Shown: positions 25,742 to 34,006 of the stretch, piece by piece
Numbering within the stretch: position 1 is the first letter of the stretch
Layout: each line of letters starts with the position of its first letter
NCBI GenBank assembly: GCA_965267425.1
Contig: OZ253959.1
Location: 62,001-126,000 of the forward strand
Length of the DNA: 64,000 nt
Source of the DNA: G965267425 sp965267425
Lineage (GTDB): Bacteria; Bacteroidota; Bacteroidia; Flavobacteriales_E; Vicingaceae
Direction: 5' to 3'
Made by a program: the position numbers and the translations under genes
Notes under the pieces: model-generated
The model's input: only the letters and a program-made list of their open reading frames with translations
Told to the model about the DNA's origin: nothing
The model's database searches: none

Positions 25742-25749
25742 CAAAATTA
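25742..25749 (-). promoter_or_regulatory. -7 promoter box of the acyl-CoA dehydrogenase gene
   Basis: Minus-strand TAATTTTG matches TAnnTTTG, 19 bases upstream of the ATG at 25722. Confidence 0.5.
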
Positions 25750-25843
25750 GTGAATAATCATAAGGAACTGCGATTCGTTTAGATAATCTCCTGATTTGTG
25801 CGGTTTCACAGCGCGCCTGGCGTTTTTAATTTGATGAAAATAG

Positions 25844-25851
25844 TACCTTTG
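25844..25851 (+). promoter_or_regulatory. -7 promoter box of gltX
   Basis: TACCTTTG matches TAnnTTTG and is followed by GCGC; the gltX ATG is 22 bases downstream. Confidence 0.55.
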
Positions 25852-25873
25852 CGCACTTATAATTTAACCCTTT

Positions 25874-27403
25874 ATGAGTCAACGAGTTCGAGTTCGTTTT
25901 GCCCCTAGCCCAACAGGGCCGTTGCACATGGGTGGCGTAAGAACAGCTTTATTCAATTACCTCTTCGCGCGCAAGCACGGTGGAGATTTTATTTTGCGCA
26001 TTGAGGACACCGATCAAACCCGATTTGTTGAAGGTGCGGAACAATACATCATTGATTCGCTTAACTGGTGTGGGTTAAGCCCTGATGAAGGACAAGGTGT
26101 TGGTGGCGATAAAGGCCCATATAAACAATCCGAAAGAAAAGAAGCCGGCATATACAGAACCTATGTGGACACGCTGCTTGAAAACGATCAGGCATATTAT
26201 GCCTTTGATACACCGGAGGAGTTGGACAAGATGCGTGAGGATATGAAAAAGGCAGGTGTTGCTGCTCCTCAATACAATGGAATTACCCGTACTCGTATGT
26301 CAAATTCGTTGACGTTGCCATCTGATGAAGTGAAAAGGAGATTGGATGCCGGAGATCCCTATGTGGTACGCATTAAAATTCCTCGAAACGAAGAAGTCAA
26401 GTTTCATGATTTAATCCGTGGATGGGTGGTTGTTCATTCTTCCAATCTAGATGATAAAGTAATTTTCAAGTCTGATGGCATGCCGACATATCATCTGGCC
26501 AATGTAGTAGATGATCATTTGATGGAAATTTCTCATGTAATTCGCGGCGAAGAATGGTTGCCCTCTGCCCCACTCCATGTATTGTTGTACCGAGCATTTG
26601 GTTGGGAAGAAAAAATGCCTAAAATGGCCCATCTTCCGTTGATATTAAAACCCGATGGCAACGGTAAATTGAGCAAACGTGACGGTGATCGATTGGGCTT
26701 TCCTGTGTTTCCCATGGAATGGAATGCCAATGGAGAAACCGCTTCAGGCTATCGGGAGAAAGGATACTTCCATGAAGCTTTTGTCAACATGCTTGCCTTT
26801 TTGGGTTGGAATCCAGGTACGCCGCAAGAATTGTTTACCCTGGATGAGTTGGTAGAAAGTTTTTCATTGGAAAGGGTTGGAAAAGCTGGTGCTAAATTTG
26901 ATCCTGACAAAACACAATGGTTTAATCAACAATACTTACGTACAAAACCGGCTGCTGAATTATTAGAGCGATTGAGAACCTATGATATTGATTTAAGTGG
27001 GTATGAAGAGTCAAAATTATTGGCCATGTGTGAATTGATGAAAGAACGCGCCACCTTTGTGCCGGATTTGATGGAGGGAGCTTATTTGTTGCATGAACCT
27101 GAAAGCTATGATGAAAAGGTTGTTCGGAAAAAATGGAAAGAAGGGAGTGGTGAATTGATGACAGAATTAAAGGTTGTATTTGAAGGCCTTGCTGAATTTA
27201 ATGCTGAATCGATTGAAAATGCCTTCAAGCAATTTTTGGAAGACAAATCCTTGGGATTTGGTGCTGCCGGTCCTTTATTGAGGTTGTTGTTGTCAGGAAA
27301 AGGGGCGGGTCCTTCTTTGTTTGAGATAGCTGAAGTGCTGGGTAAAGAAGAAACGTTGAAGCGAATGACGGAAGGCATTGAAAAATTAAACGCACATGTC
27401 TGA
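25874..27403 (+). CDS. gltX: Glutamyl-tRNA synthetase
   Basis: GltX charges tRNA with glutamate and, in organisms with GatCAB (gatA at 35610), may also supply misacylated Glu-tRNA(Gln). The 509-residue class I enzyme has the HIGH-type motif in FAPSPTGPLHMGGVRTALFN. LRIEDTDQTR and VIRGEEWLPSAPLHVLLY follow, then the KMSKS-type LSKRDGDRLG. The C-terminal anticodon-binding part follows residue 330. The start is unambiguous. The stop region overlaps folB by 8 bases. Confidence 0.97.
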   Translation: MSQRVRVRFAPSPTGPLHMGGVRTALFNYLFARKHGGDFILRIEDTDQTRFVEGAEQYIIDSLNWCGLSPDEGQGVGGDKGPYKQSERKEAGIYRTYVDTLLENDQAYYAFDTPEELDKMREDMKKAGVAAPQYNGITRTRMSNSLTLPSDEVKRRLDAGDPYVVRIKIPRNEEVKFHDLIRGWVVVHSSNLDDKVIFKSDGMPTYHLANVVDDHLMEISHVIRGEEWLPSAPLHVLLYRAFGWEEKMPKMAHLPLILKPDGNGKLSKRDGDRLGFPVFPMEWNANGETASGYREKGYFHEAFVNMLAFLGWNPGTPQELFTLDELVESFSLERVGKAGAKFDPDKTQWFNQQYLRTKPAAELLERLRTYDIDLSGYEESKLLAMCELMKERATFVPDLMEGAYLLHEPESYDEKVVRKKWKEGSGELMTELKVVFEGLAEFNAESIENAFKQFLEDKSLGFGAAGPLLRLLLSGKGAGPSLFEIAEVLGKEETLKRMTEGIEKLNAHV

Positions 27404-27764
27404 GATCTATTTAGACGGTATAGAAGTTTACGCATTTCACGGGTATTATCCTGAGGAACAACGCATTGGTGGTAAGTATCGCATTGATGTAAAAATGGTA
27501 ACCGATACCACGGAAGCTGAAAAAAACGACACCTTGCAGGATACGGTCAATTATGAAAAGGTCTTTGAGTTGGTTAAAGAAGAGATGAAAGAACAATCCA
27601 AACTGATGGAGCACATTGCGCACCGCATTGTCAAGCGTATTTTTAGTGATTTTCCACAATTGGAATTGGTGCGGGTAAAGATTTCAAAATTACATCCCCC
27701 CTTGGATGGTATTTTAGACAAAGTGAGTATTGCTTTGGAAAAAAGAAGGGAAGAAATGATTTAA
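27396..27764 (+). CDS. folB: Dihydroneopterin aldolase
   Basis: FolB cleaves 7,8-dihydroneopterin to 6-hydroxymethyl-dihydropterin in folate synthesis. The 122-residue protein has GIEVYAFHGYYPEEQRIGGKY with the catalytic Tyr/Glu pocket, NYEKVFELVKEEM, the pterin-binding Glu region LMEHIAHRIVKRIF, and KLHPPLDGILDKVSI. Members form octameric rings. It overlaps gltX by 8 bases, so expression is coupled to it. The next feature, tRNA-Cys, has its own promoter box. Confidence 0.94.
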   Translation: MSEIYLDGIEVYAFHGYYPEEQRIGGKYRIDVKMVTDTTEAEKNDTLQDTVNYEKVFELVKEEMKEQSKLMEHIAHRIVKRIFSDFPQLELVRVKISKLHPPLDGILDKVSIALEKRREEMI

Positions 27765-27797
27765 TAGGGTGTGGGGTGATTTATTGATGCAAATTCA

Positions 27798-27805
27798 TAC
27801 TTTTG
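27798..27805 (+). promoter_or_regulatory. -7 promoter box of tRNA-Cys
   Basis: TACTTTTG matches TAnnTTTG and ends 10 bases before the tRNA 5' end, so the transcript would start a few bases ahead of the mature tRNA. Confidence 0.55.
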
Positions 27806-27815
27806 CACCCAATAT

Positions 27816-27886
27816 GGTCGCGTGGCCGAGCGGTTAGGCAGAGGTCTGCAAAACCTTCTACAGCGGTTCGAATCCGCTCGCGACCT
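27816..27886 (+). tRNA. tRNA-Cys (GCA)
   Basis: A 71-base cloverleaf can be folded. The acceptor stem is GGTCGCG with CGCGACC. A D-arm GCCGAGCGGTTAGGC follows. The anticodon stem is GAGGT/ACCTT around loop CTGCAAA, with anticodon GCA at 27848-27850, and the T-arm loop is GTTCGAATC. The discriminator base U73 is the cysteine identity base. CCA is not encoded. It follows folB by 51 bases, has a -7 box just upstream and a strong terminator just downstream. Confidence 0.97.
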
Positions 27887-27890
27887 CAGA

Positions 27891-27919
27891 AAAGCACTGG
27901 TGAAAACCGGTGCTTTTTT
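27891..27919 (+). terminator. Intrinsic terminator after tRNA-Cys
   Basis: AAAGCACTGGT pairs with ACCGGTGCTTT (one T-G wobble) across a short GAAA-type loop and runs into TTTTTT. It ends the tRNA-Cys transcript. Confidence 0.85.
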
Positions 27920-28048
27920 AGTATCTGGCCTTGATAAAGCATTGAAAATCACTAGCGATAGTGTGTGCCATAATTAGAATCGAGCAATAATACGCCGATT
28001 ACACTCAGAAATGATTTCCAACAATTCAGTTCTTCAATTCAAAAAACC

Positions 28049-28258
28049 CTATATCGCAGTGTTAAATAAGGAAGTATGCAGGTGTTTTTTGTCCACCGAA
28101 AGTAAATTGTAACCCCTTACGGAAAGCTGACCAGAAACTAACATTTGATTATATTCCTCCATCGACTTTTCCAACTTTTCTACTCTTTCCTTATTTTTCA
28201 GGTTTTGGTGAAATTCTTGAAGTGTTTTTTCTAGTAGTTCCGTTGTTTTTTCAGACAT
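28049..28258 (-). CDS. Small helical protein coupled to the ClpP-like gene (69 aa)
   Basis: I do not recognise a family. Residues 1-40 are a heptad-like charged helix (TTELLEKTLQEFHQNLKNKE), predicting a short coiled coil. The C-terminal part (SGQLSVRGYNLLSVDKKHLH) is more mixed, with a Ser/Gly/Val-rich turn. The ATG follows the stop codon of the protease-like gene with no gap, so translation is almost certainly coupled and the two products may form a complex. The length is well above chance for this frame given the coupling. Confidence 0.65.
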   Translation of the reverse strand: MSEKTTELLEKTLQEFHQNLKNKERVEKLEKSMEEYNQMLVSGQLSVRGYNLLSVDKKHLHTSLFNTAI

Positions 28259-29134
28259 CTAAATATACTTTCTGGTTTGCACAAATATAGGAAACTGATT
28301 CTTCTGAACGTAATCTATAAGAAGATCATAGTAAGAACGAATCAATTCACTTTCTTTAATCATGTTACTGTAATCTTCGATTTTCAATCGCAATTCCTTT
28401 TCAAGAGTATCAATGTTTATAGGTCGTCCATGTGATTTCCATAATTTGTTATCACTGAGTTTATCCGCAATCTCTTCTGCTCTTTTTACTTTTTCATCTT
28501 TTGAAACACGTTTACCTTTTTTTATGGGATCAGAATGATGAGTCGTCCAATTTTTAAATTTATATTGAACTAGCCATTTCTTTAACAATGCAATGGTTAG
28601 TTCTTTCGCTTGCTCATAACCTCTTAATTCTCCTAAATCCATGTCTTTTAGGATTAAGAATTCGGCGTCTGTTAAATCATTATTTCTTGCCTTTTCAAGC
28701 ATCTCATTTACTTTATCCAAATATCCAAGAGCAGGAATAAACCTTCCTTCTTTATTGGGTACTTGAGGATCAATGGGGCCAAGCACTGAATAATAATCCA
28801 TGTAAATATTATCTCCGCTCATACAAAAAATGGTTCCAGCACTATATGCATAGTCTGGGACTATAAAATTCACTTCTTTATAGTGATGTCGGATAATATT
28901 AACATACCTTTCAACGGCGTTGGCACTACCACCATTTGTTGTTAGCACCACAAACAATTTATTCTTCTTGTTTTCATCTGTGGCCAATTGTTCGACTATT
29001 CTTCTAAATGAACTTTCATTTCCATCTATCATTGGGCCGAAATAGGAGAGCACATCAGCCTTAAAATAATTTTCCAACGCAATCAACCTCTGAATTAGTA
29101 ATTCATGTACTGTTCTATCTACAGCAGGCTTCAT
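28259..29134 (-). CDS. ClpP-fold serine protease-like protein (SDH_sah / SppA-like family)
   Basis: This 291-residue soluble protein matches the serine-dehydrogenase-proteinase family, a ClpP/SppA-fold group. Features are TTNGGSANAVERYVNIIRHH (oxyanion-side Gly-Gly, residues 66-69), VPDYAYSAGTIFCMSGD with nucleophile Ser98, and SVLGPIDPQV. The C-terminal ~120 residues are charged helices with a KKGKRVSKDEKVKRAEEIAD segment. No signal peptide or membrane helix is present, unlike SppA. A 69-residue partner follows directly. Together they form an isolated two-gene unit near tRNA-Cys. Proteolytic function is inferred from the fold; the Lys of a Ser-Lys dyad was not assigned. Confidence 0.75.
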   Translation of the reverse strand: MKPAVDRTVHELLIQRLIALENYFKADVLSYFGPMIDGNESSFRRIVEQLATDENKKNKLFVVLTTNGGSANAVERYVNIIRHHYKEVNFIVPDYAYSAGTIFCMSGDNIYMDYYSVLGPIDPQVPNKEGRFIPALGYLDKVNEMLEKARNNDLTDAEFLILKDMDLGELRGYEQAKELTIALLKKWLVQYKFKNWTTHHSDPIKKGKRVSKDEKVKRAEEIADKLSDNKLWKSHGRPINIDTLEKELRLKIEDYSNMIKESELIRSYYDLLIDYVQKNQFPIFVQTRKYI

Positions 29135-29336
29135 TTAAATTTATATTAATGATAGTCTTCAACAAGGTCTGTTTACTTCCGTTTAAACTAAATTAGGTGA
29201 AGTTACGCTGCTGTTTTTTGAATAGGTACTCAAATTGATTTAGGGCGCTGAAATATGAACACGTTATTTTGAATTGATTTGTTGATTTTTCTAAGGTGAA
29301 TGAAACACTAATTGGCTCCATCCCCTCCCATTTCCC

Positions 29337-29344
29337 TATCTTTG
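29337..29344 (+). promoter_or_regulatory. -7 promoter box very close to the start codon
   Basis: TATCTTTG matches TAnnTTTG, and a TTG lies 22 bases upstream (29312-29314). The ATG of the next gene is only 7 bases after the box, so the mRNA would have almost no leader. Confidence 0.5.
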
Positions 29345-29351
29345 AATTACC

Positions 29352-29849
29352 ATGAAGGCTATTTTGTTTTTCTGTGTTTTGTGCATCACCATGCAAACTT
29401 CTTTTTCCCAAGTGGTCTATCGCCAGCTGGAAAACGGACAAATTGGATACAAAAGCACCATCACGGCCAAAAAGAAAAACAATAAAAAAAACATGGCTAT
29501 GTTGCGTGAATGGGCGTCGGATGAAAAGAACCTGACATACACCCAATTGAAATTGGACGATGAAAAGTTTTCTTTTTTAGAGTTCAAGTCATCCACCAAA
29601 GTTCCTAGCGTAAAACAAGAATTAAAAATCACCTACAAATTGCATTTCGACCTAAATAAGAAGTCCATCGAATACCGCATTTCAGACTTTTACATTGACG
29701 AAATTGAAATGACCCTGGACGATTGGTATGAAAAATATAAAACGTCTGACCGAAAGCGTGTTAAACGAAATGTTAAATTTGTGACCGAAGGATTGGATGC
29801 TAATATGAAAATGTTGATAGCTTCTTTTACCAAAGAGCTTTCAAACTAA
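29352..29849 (+). CDS. Secreted hypothetical protein, DUF4468-like
   Basis: This 165-residue protein has a signal peptide (KAILFFCVLCITMQTSFSQ, cut after SFSQ) and a charged body. Motifs such as LTYTQLKLDDEKFSFLEFKS, LKITYKLHFDLNKKSIEYRI and the repeated KRVKRNVKFVTEGL resemble the DUF4468 family of Bacteroidota exported proteins with an N-terminal beta-layer. Similarity is only moderate, so the family call is tentative. It is followed 12 bases later by another exported protein, suggesting an operon that ends in the PabA-like gene. The start is fixed by the signal peptide. Confidence 0.6.
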   Translation: MKAILFFCVLCITMQTSFSQVVYRQLENGQIGYKSTITAKKKNNKKNMAMLREWASDEKNLTYTQLKLDDEKFSFLEFKSSTKVPSVKQELKITYKLHFDLNKKSIEYRISDFYIDEIEMTLDDWYEKYKTSDRKRVKRNVKFVTEGLDANMKMLIASFTKELSN

Positions 29850-29861
29850 TCGGTATCCTGA

Positions 29862-30257
29862 ATGATTAAGATTATGAAAAATACAGTTGTTGCTGCCCTA
29901 TTGCTATTCGTATTTACACTGCCTGCATTGGCTCAGGAGGAACAAAAGCTTATGGAAGTTAAACCCATTACGCGTAAAGTGGCAGGAGAAATCATCATGT
30001 TTGATGGTGATACATTAACAGGAAAGATCAAGGTGAAGTCTGCTACCCAGTATTACATTACCTCCATTTGGTTTGATGAAAAACTGGATATCCGCGAAGG
30101 ACTGACGGCCTATAATGTCAAGAAGTTTTATCAGGTTGTCCCTTTTCCGTTCCGAGAAGAATATGGTGTAGACACCGTTTATTACGTAAGTATGATTCAC
30201 CCTAATTCACCCAACAAAAAGGTATTTCTTCGGGTGAAAAAAGAAGATTACTATTAG
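29862..30257 (+). CDS. Exported hypothetical protein (131 aa)
   Basis: I do not recognise a family. It has a signal peptide (MKNTVVAALLLFVFTLPALAQ when translation starts at the second ATG, 29874) and a beta-rich body with IIMFDGDTLTGKIKVKSATQ and KVFLRVKKEDYY. The first of these resembles short exported Bacteroidota proteins that report an attribute followed by values. Start choice is 29862 or 29874; both give a plausible signal peptide. It lies between the DUF4468-like gene and a PabA/TrpG-like gene with 4 bases to the next start. Confidence 0.6.
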   Translation: MIKIMKNTVVAALLLFVFTLPALAQEEQKLMEVKPITRKVAGEIIMFDGDTLTGKIKVKSATQYYITSIWFDEKLDIREGLTAYNVKKFYQVVPFPFREEYGVDTVYYVSMIHPNSPNKKVFLRVKKEDYY

Positions 30258-30260
30258 CCA

Positions 30261-30854
30261 GTGACTGCGGAGTTTCGAATTCTGCTCATCGATAATTACG
30301 ATTCCTATACGTATAACCTTTATCATTATTTCCGTCAGATAACGGATTGTGAAATTGTGGTAATTCGTTACGATGAACTGAATCAAACTACCCCGGAAGA
30401 TTTTTCCCACATTGTTATCTCTCCCGGCCCAGGATTGCCAGATGAATATCCATTAATTCATGAATTCCTCATCGAATATCAAGATCAAAAGCAGTTTTTG
30501 GGCATTTGTTTGGGGCTTCAATGCATGGTCACAGCCTTGGGTGGAAAATTAGCAAACCTAAAAAAAGTAATGCATGGCGTTGCTACCACAGTTGATATTA
30601 TTGACCATCAATTTGAATTTGATGGTTTGCCCAACCAAATTGAAGTGGGGCATTATCATTCCTGGGTGGCAGAAGAATCTACTTTGCCCAATGTTTTTAC
30701 CATAACTTCAAAAAATGAAGATGGTTTCATTATGTCAATTCGAAATATAAAAGGAAATATGTGTGGTATTCAATTCCATCCCGAATCCATCATGACGCCG
30801 GAAGGGTTAAAGATATTATCCAACTGGTGGGATAATTCGATTAAATCAGCTTGA
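30261..30854 (+). CDS. pabA: Aminodeoxychorismate/anthranilate synthase glutaminase subunit
   Basis: The class I glutamine amidotransferase (197 residues) releases ammonia from glutamine for 4-amino-4-deoxychorismate (folate) or anthranilate (tryptophan) synthesis. It has RILLIDNYDSYTYNL, the oxyanion SPGPG, the nucleophile Cys in FLGICLGLQC, HYHSWVAEE, and the catalytic His-Glu in GIQFHPESIMTPEGLKIL. The start is GTG 30261. No PabB/TrpE partner is nearby, so the choice between PabA and TrpG is open and one subunit may serve both. Its end overlaps the convergent response regulator by 14 bases. Confidence 0.88.
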   Translation: MTAEFRILLIDNYDSYTYNLYHYFRQITDCEIVVIRYDELNQTTPEDFSHIVISPGPGLPDEYPLIHEFLIEYQDQKQFLGICLGLQCMVTALGGKLANLKKVMHGVATTVDIIDHQFEFDGLPNQIEVGHYHSWVAEESTLPNVFTITSKNEDGFIMSIRNIKGNMCGIQFHPESIMTPEGLKILSNWWDNSIKSA

Positions 30855-31593
30855 TTTTATTGAACAGCTCTTCTTTGTAATTTCCTCCAATGGGAATTTC
30901 TTTTTCGTTTTCTTCTACTTTAATGACCGAGTGTTCAATGGATTTAATTTTGTCAATGCGCACAATATACGATCTGTGAACCCGAATAAACGCCGCTTTG
31001 GATAGCTTGTTGTAGATATCCTTCATGGTTGAATGGATAACGTATTTAGCATTGATGGTGAAAATGGAAACATAATCTTTTAAAGCTTCCACAAAAAGAA
31101 TCTCACTGGAATTCAATTTTACCAATCGCGATTTAGATTTTACAAACAAGAAATCTCCAGCACCTGAATTGTCAACTACAGAATACAATAAGTCAACTTC
31201 TTTTTTCTTCTCTTTTTCTTTGGAATGCTTGTACAAGGCCATTTCAATGGACGTATGTAAATCTATTTCCTGAAAAGGTTTGATGATGTATCCGTATGGC
31301 TCCGTAATCTTGGCCTTGCTCAATGTGTTTTCGTCTGCGTAGGCCGTTAGATAAATAATCGGAATTTCGTGCTTCTCACGGATTTTACTGGCGGTTTCAA
31401 TGCCATTTAATTTCCCTTTCAACATGATATCCATCAAAATCAAATCCGGGTTCAGCTCGTCCACCAGTTTGATGGCCTCCTCACCCGTTGCAGCACTTCC
31501 ACACACACCATAGCCTAATTTCTTAAGACTAAAGTGAATGTCTTTAGAAACAATGCTTTCATCTTCTATGATCAGGATATTTTTTGAGTTCAT
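30841..31593 (-). CDS. LytTR-type response regulator
   Basis: This 250-residue two-component regulator has an N-terminal receiver domain. Its acidic pocket is ED at residues ~10-11, the phosphoacceptor Asp is in LNPDLILMDIMLKG (Asp ~55), and a Thr and Lys lie in YLTAYADE and YIIKPF. A linker of Lys/Glu leads to a C-terminal LytTR DNA-binding domain (SSEILFVEALKDYVSIFT, then VRIDKIKSIEHSVIK). No histidine kinase is next to it, so its partner lies elsewhere. A -7 box at 31626 lies upstream. Its target genes are unknown; autoregulation is not shown. Confidence 0.9.
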   Translation of the reverse strand: MNSKNILIIEDESIVSKDIHFSLKKLGYGVCGSAATGEEAIKLVDELNPDLILMDIMLKGKLNGIETASKIREKHEIPIIYLTAYADENTLSKAKITEPYGYIIKPFQEIDLHTSIEMALYKHSKEKEKKKEVDLLYSVVDNSGAGDFLFVKSKSRLVKLNSSEILFVEALKDYVSIFTINAKYVIHSTMKDIYNKLSKAAFIRVHRSYIVRIDKIKSIEHSVIKVEENEKEIPIGGNYKEELFNKIKLI

Positions 31594-31625
31594 TTTACGA
31601 AGGGCTATTCGATTGAAACCAGCGT

Positions 31626-31633
31626 CAAATTTA
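31626..31633 (-). promoter_or_regulatory. -7 promoter box of the response regulator gene
   Basis: Minus-strand TAAATTTG matches TAnnTTTG, 32 bases upstream of the ATG. Confidence 0.5.
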
Positions 31634-31671
31634 TTATTTTAATTTAATTAGGAAAGTCTGCGGGACGTAGG

Positions 31672-33180
31672 TCAGCGTACCCGGCGATTGTTGATCTTAA
31701 ATTCCACTCCTTTTTTGTATTCTACCACTAAAACAACAATTCCTTGTTCATTGTATGTTTTCCAAATGCCGTGTTGTAAACCGAATTCAAAGTGCTCTTC
31801 TCTTTTCAGTCTACCGGTTTTGTAATAATACAGATGTTTACCTTCTGGAGCGCCGTCTACATAACTTCCTCGGAAACTCAACTTTCCATTAGGGAAATAA
31901 TGATTCCATTCTCCATCTCTTTCTCCTGCTCTGTATTTTCCTTCTTCCTTATGATCACCCATGATGTAATACCAGGGACCTTCTTTATTCCCGTCAATGT
32001 ATTCCCCTTCAGTAATGACCGTAGCACTGTCGCTAAACTCCTTCATTTTTCCATCTTCTCTTCCTCTCCAGAAACTTTCTTCGCGTAAGATTTGTCCATC
32101 TTCATAAAACCATACCCAATCTCCATGAGCTTTACCTTCTTTATTGTATCTTCCTTTTTGTTCTACACGTCCATTTTCAAAAAAGTAATCCCAATTGCCA
32201 ATTTTCTTTCCGGCTTTATATTTTCCTTTGGCCCTGATTTTTCCATCTGGATAATAAAATTCCCAACTTCCTTTTCGTTCACCTTTTTCATTTAGGTCGC
32301 CACTTTCAAAGACCACATCATTGCTGTATACCACGGCGGATTCAATTTTTCCGGAAGGATCATAACTGGTATGTAAACCTTGTTTCTGGCCTTGTCCATC
32401 ATACGTGCCTTCCGTTTTTACAGTCCCATCATCATAGTATTCTTTGCGAACGGTTAGATCAAATAAATCCCCAGGTTCCTGATGAATTACACCATTCACA
32501 TACAATATGGCTTCAATCAAAATGCCCTTTTTATCGTACTTCTTAACATAGCCATTCAACACATCATTTTTGTATCGGGATTCAACTTTTAATTTTCCAT
32601 CCGGATAAAACTCTTTCCACACCCCTTGTTTTCCCAAAAGGTTTTTGCGATTGACTTTTTCTTTGTTTTTAATAAATCCATGATTGTAATTGGCAATGGT
32701 TATGATTCTGCCATCTCTGGCATATTCCAGCGCCCTACCATCCAAAATTCCCTGAACATATGGAGTAGTTTTCCAAACCAACGAATCATTGGTTGGATAA
32801 TAATCGGTTACTTTCCCATCCAACACATCATCCAGGAAAGGTTCCGATTTGATGAGTTGACAACTATCATTAAAAGTATAAGTAAGCCCATTTTTTTTAT
32901 CCCGTTCGTAATTGATCAATCGATAAAGATCTCCGTATTTGTTGTAGAATTTCCACTCACCGGTGAGCAAGTGATTTTCTCTATTACCTTCCGATTTTAA
33001 GAGTCCCGATTGAAAATAGGTTTTCCAGTATCCTTCGGGTTTGCCATCAACAAGTGTTCCTTCGCTCGACTTCGCGCCGTCCGAGAAATAGAATGTTTTA
33101 TATTCTTGTTTTTGTGCATACACAAAGGAAGCTAAAAAGAAGAAAAGTAGACCTATTTTATACCTCTTAAAATTCAACAT
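31672..33180 (-). CDS. Exported MORN/YwqK-type repeat protein (502 aa)
   Basis: After a signal peptide (LNFKRYKIGLLFFFLASFVYAQ), the chain is built of about 18 MORN-type repeats of ~22 residues with the pattern YYxxGxLxxxGxYxxGxxxGxW, for example RAKGKYKAGKKIGNWDYF and RVEQKGRYNKEGKAHGDWVW. The start is ATG 33180 rather than the TTG just before. This is the 'YwqK family antitoxin' type of annotation, but with a signal peptide and so many repeats a toxin-antitoxin role is unlikely. The repeats form a long flat beta-sheet and could bind membrane or partner proteins. Function is unknown. Confidence 0.82.
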   Translation of the reverse strand: MLNFKRYKIGLLFFFLASFVYAQKQEYKTFYFSDGAKSSEGTLVDGKPEGYWKTYFQSGLLKSEGNRENHLLTGEWKFYNKYGDLYRLINYERDKKNGLTYTFNDSCQLIKSEPFLDDVLDGKVTDYYPTNDSLVWKTTPYVQGILDGRALEYARDGRIITIANYNHGFIKNKEKVNRKNLLGKQGVWKEFYPDGKLKVESRYKNDVLNGYVKKYDKKGILIEAILYVNGVIHQEPGDLFDLTVRKEYYDDGTVKTEGTYDGQGQKQGLHTSYDPSGKIESAVVYSNDVVFESGDLNEKGERKGSWEFYYPDGKIRAKGKYKAGKKIGNWDYFFENGRVEQKGRYNKEGKAHGDWVWFYEDGQILREESFWRGREDGKMKEFSDSATVITEGEYIDGNKEGPWYYIMGDHKEEGKYRAGERDGEWNHYFPNGKLSFRGSYVDGAPEGKHLYYYKTGRLKREEHFEFGLQHGIWKTYNEQGIVVLVVEYKKGVEFKINNRRVR

Positions 33181-33565
33181 CAAACAATCTATATATATTA
33201 TATTTTTAAAAGAAAGATCTATAATTATTATTATCCTTTTAATACTGTTTAAAATTTATTTCAGATTTTTTTGAAAACACAGATATGAAAAAAAGATAAC
33301 ATTAAATAAACATTAATTAATTACTATATAATTCTAAAACAGCTATTTATATACTTATCAACGATCTTGTTCAAAACCTTATTGTCAAAATAAAATTACG
33401 AATGATTCTTCAGAGAAATGTTCAAAACGTGCTAATAGATTCTTGGTAAGATTCAAAAAATTATTTTGGTAGAAATAAAAACTGGATTCATTATGAAAAA
33501 AATATTACCAAACAACTGGAATTATAAGTTAATTTTGAACAGGAATTAACGAAATCAACGTAGCT
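33181..33565. other. AT-rich intergenic region (385 bp)
   Basis: Between divergent genes; no RNA gene or clear hairpin seen. It is very AT-rich. It holds only an 18-codon open frame starting ATG 33493 (MKKILPNNWNYKLILNRN), rich in Asn and Lys; I give it low weight because no homology or start signal supports it. Promoters for the MORN-repeat gene and rpiB must lie here, but no perfect TAnnTTTG was found. Confidence 0.5.
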
Positions 33566-34006
33566 ATGTCAGTAAGTAAAAAAAGTGTCTCTATTGGTTG
33601 CGATCATGCGGGTTTTGAGTTGAAGGAATGGATAAAAGAACAATTTGCTGATGCATTTCAATTCGAAGATTTCGGCACTTATTCCGAAGACAGCGTTGAT
33701 TATCCTGACTTTGCCCACAAGGTTTGTGAGAACATAGAAAATGAAAAGAGTGATTGGGGTATTTTGATCTGTGGATCAGCAAATGGCATTAGCATGGCAG
33801 CTAATAAACATCAAGGAATTCGTGCTGCAGTATGTTGGTTACCAGAAATTGCTGCTTTGGCAAGACAACATAATGATGCCAATATTATTTCTCTGCCGGC
33901 GCGATTTATTGATAAAGAAAAGGCAAAAGAATGCATTCAAGCATTTATAGATAATGCTTTTGAAGGAGGGCGTCATCAACGACGCGTTGATAAAATTAGT
34001 TGCTAA
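33566..34006 (+). CDS. rpiB: Ribose-5-phosphate isomerase B
   Basis: RpiB interconverts ribose-5-phosphate and ribulose-5-phosphate in the non-oxidative pentose phosphate pathway. The 146-residue protein has SIGCDHAGFELKEWI at the N-terminus, the DFGTYSEDSVDYPDFAH loop and the active-site Cys in GILICGSANGISMAANK, ending in the HNDANIISLPARFI region. Length is standard. It is isolated after a long AT-rich gap. Its last 11 bases overlap the convergent TlpA-like gene. Confidence 0.93.
   Translation: MSVSKKSVSIGCDHAGFELKEWIKEQFADAFQFEDFGTYSEDSVDYPDFAHKVCENIENEKSDWGILICGSANGISMAANKHQGIRAAVCWLPEIAALARQHNDANIISLPARFIDKEKAKECIQAFIDNAFEGGRHQRRVDKISC

Noticed and set aside
27816..29340. Integrated island with attL/attR at tRNA-Cys
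   Set aside because: No second copy of the tRNA 3' end (GTTCGAATCC) and no integrase were seen in the adjacent sequence.
31672..33180. Toxin-antitoxin locus (YwqK antitoxin name)
   Set aside because: No toxin gene is adjacent, the product is exported, and the repeat number is far above that of antitoxin entries.
33493..33549. 18-codon leader peptide upstream of rpiB
   Set aside because: Too short to support by sequence alone and no attenuator hairpin follows.
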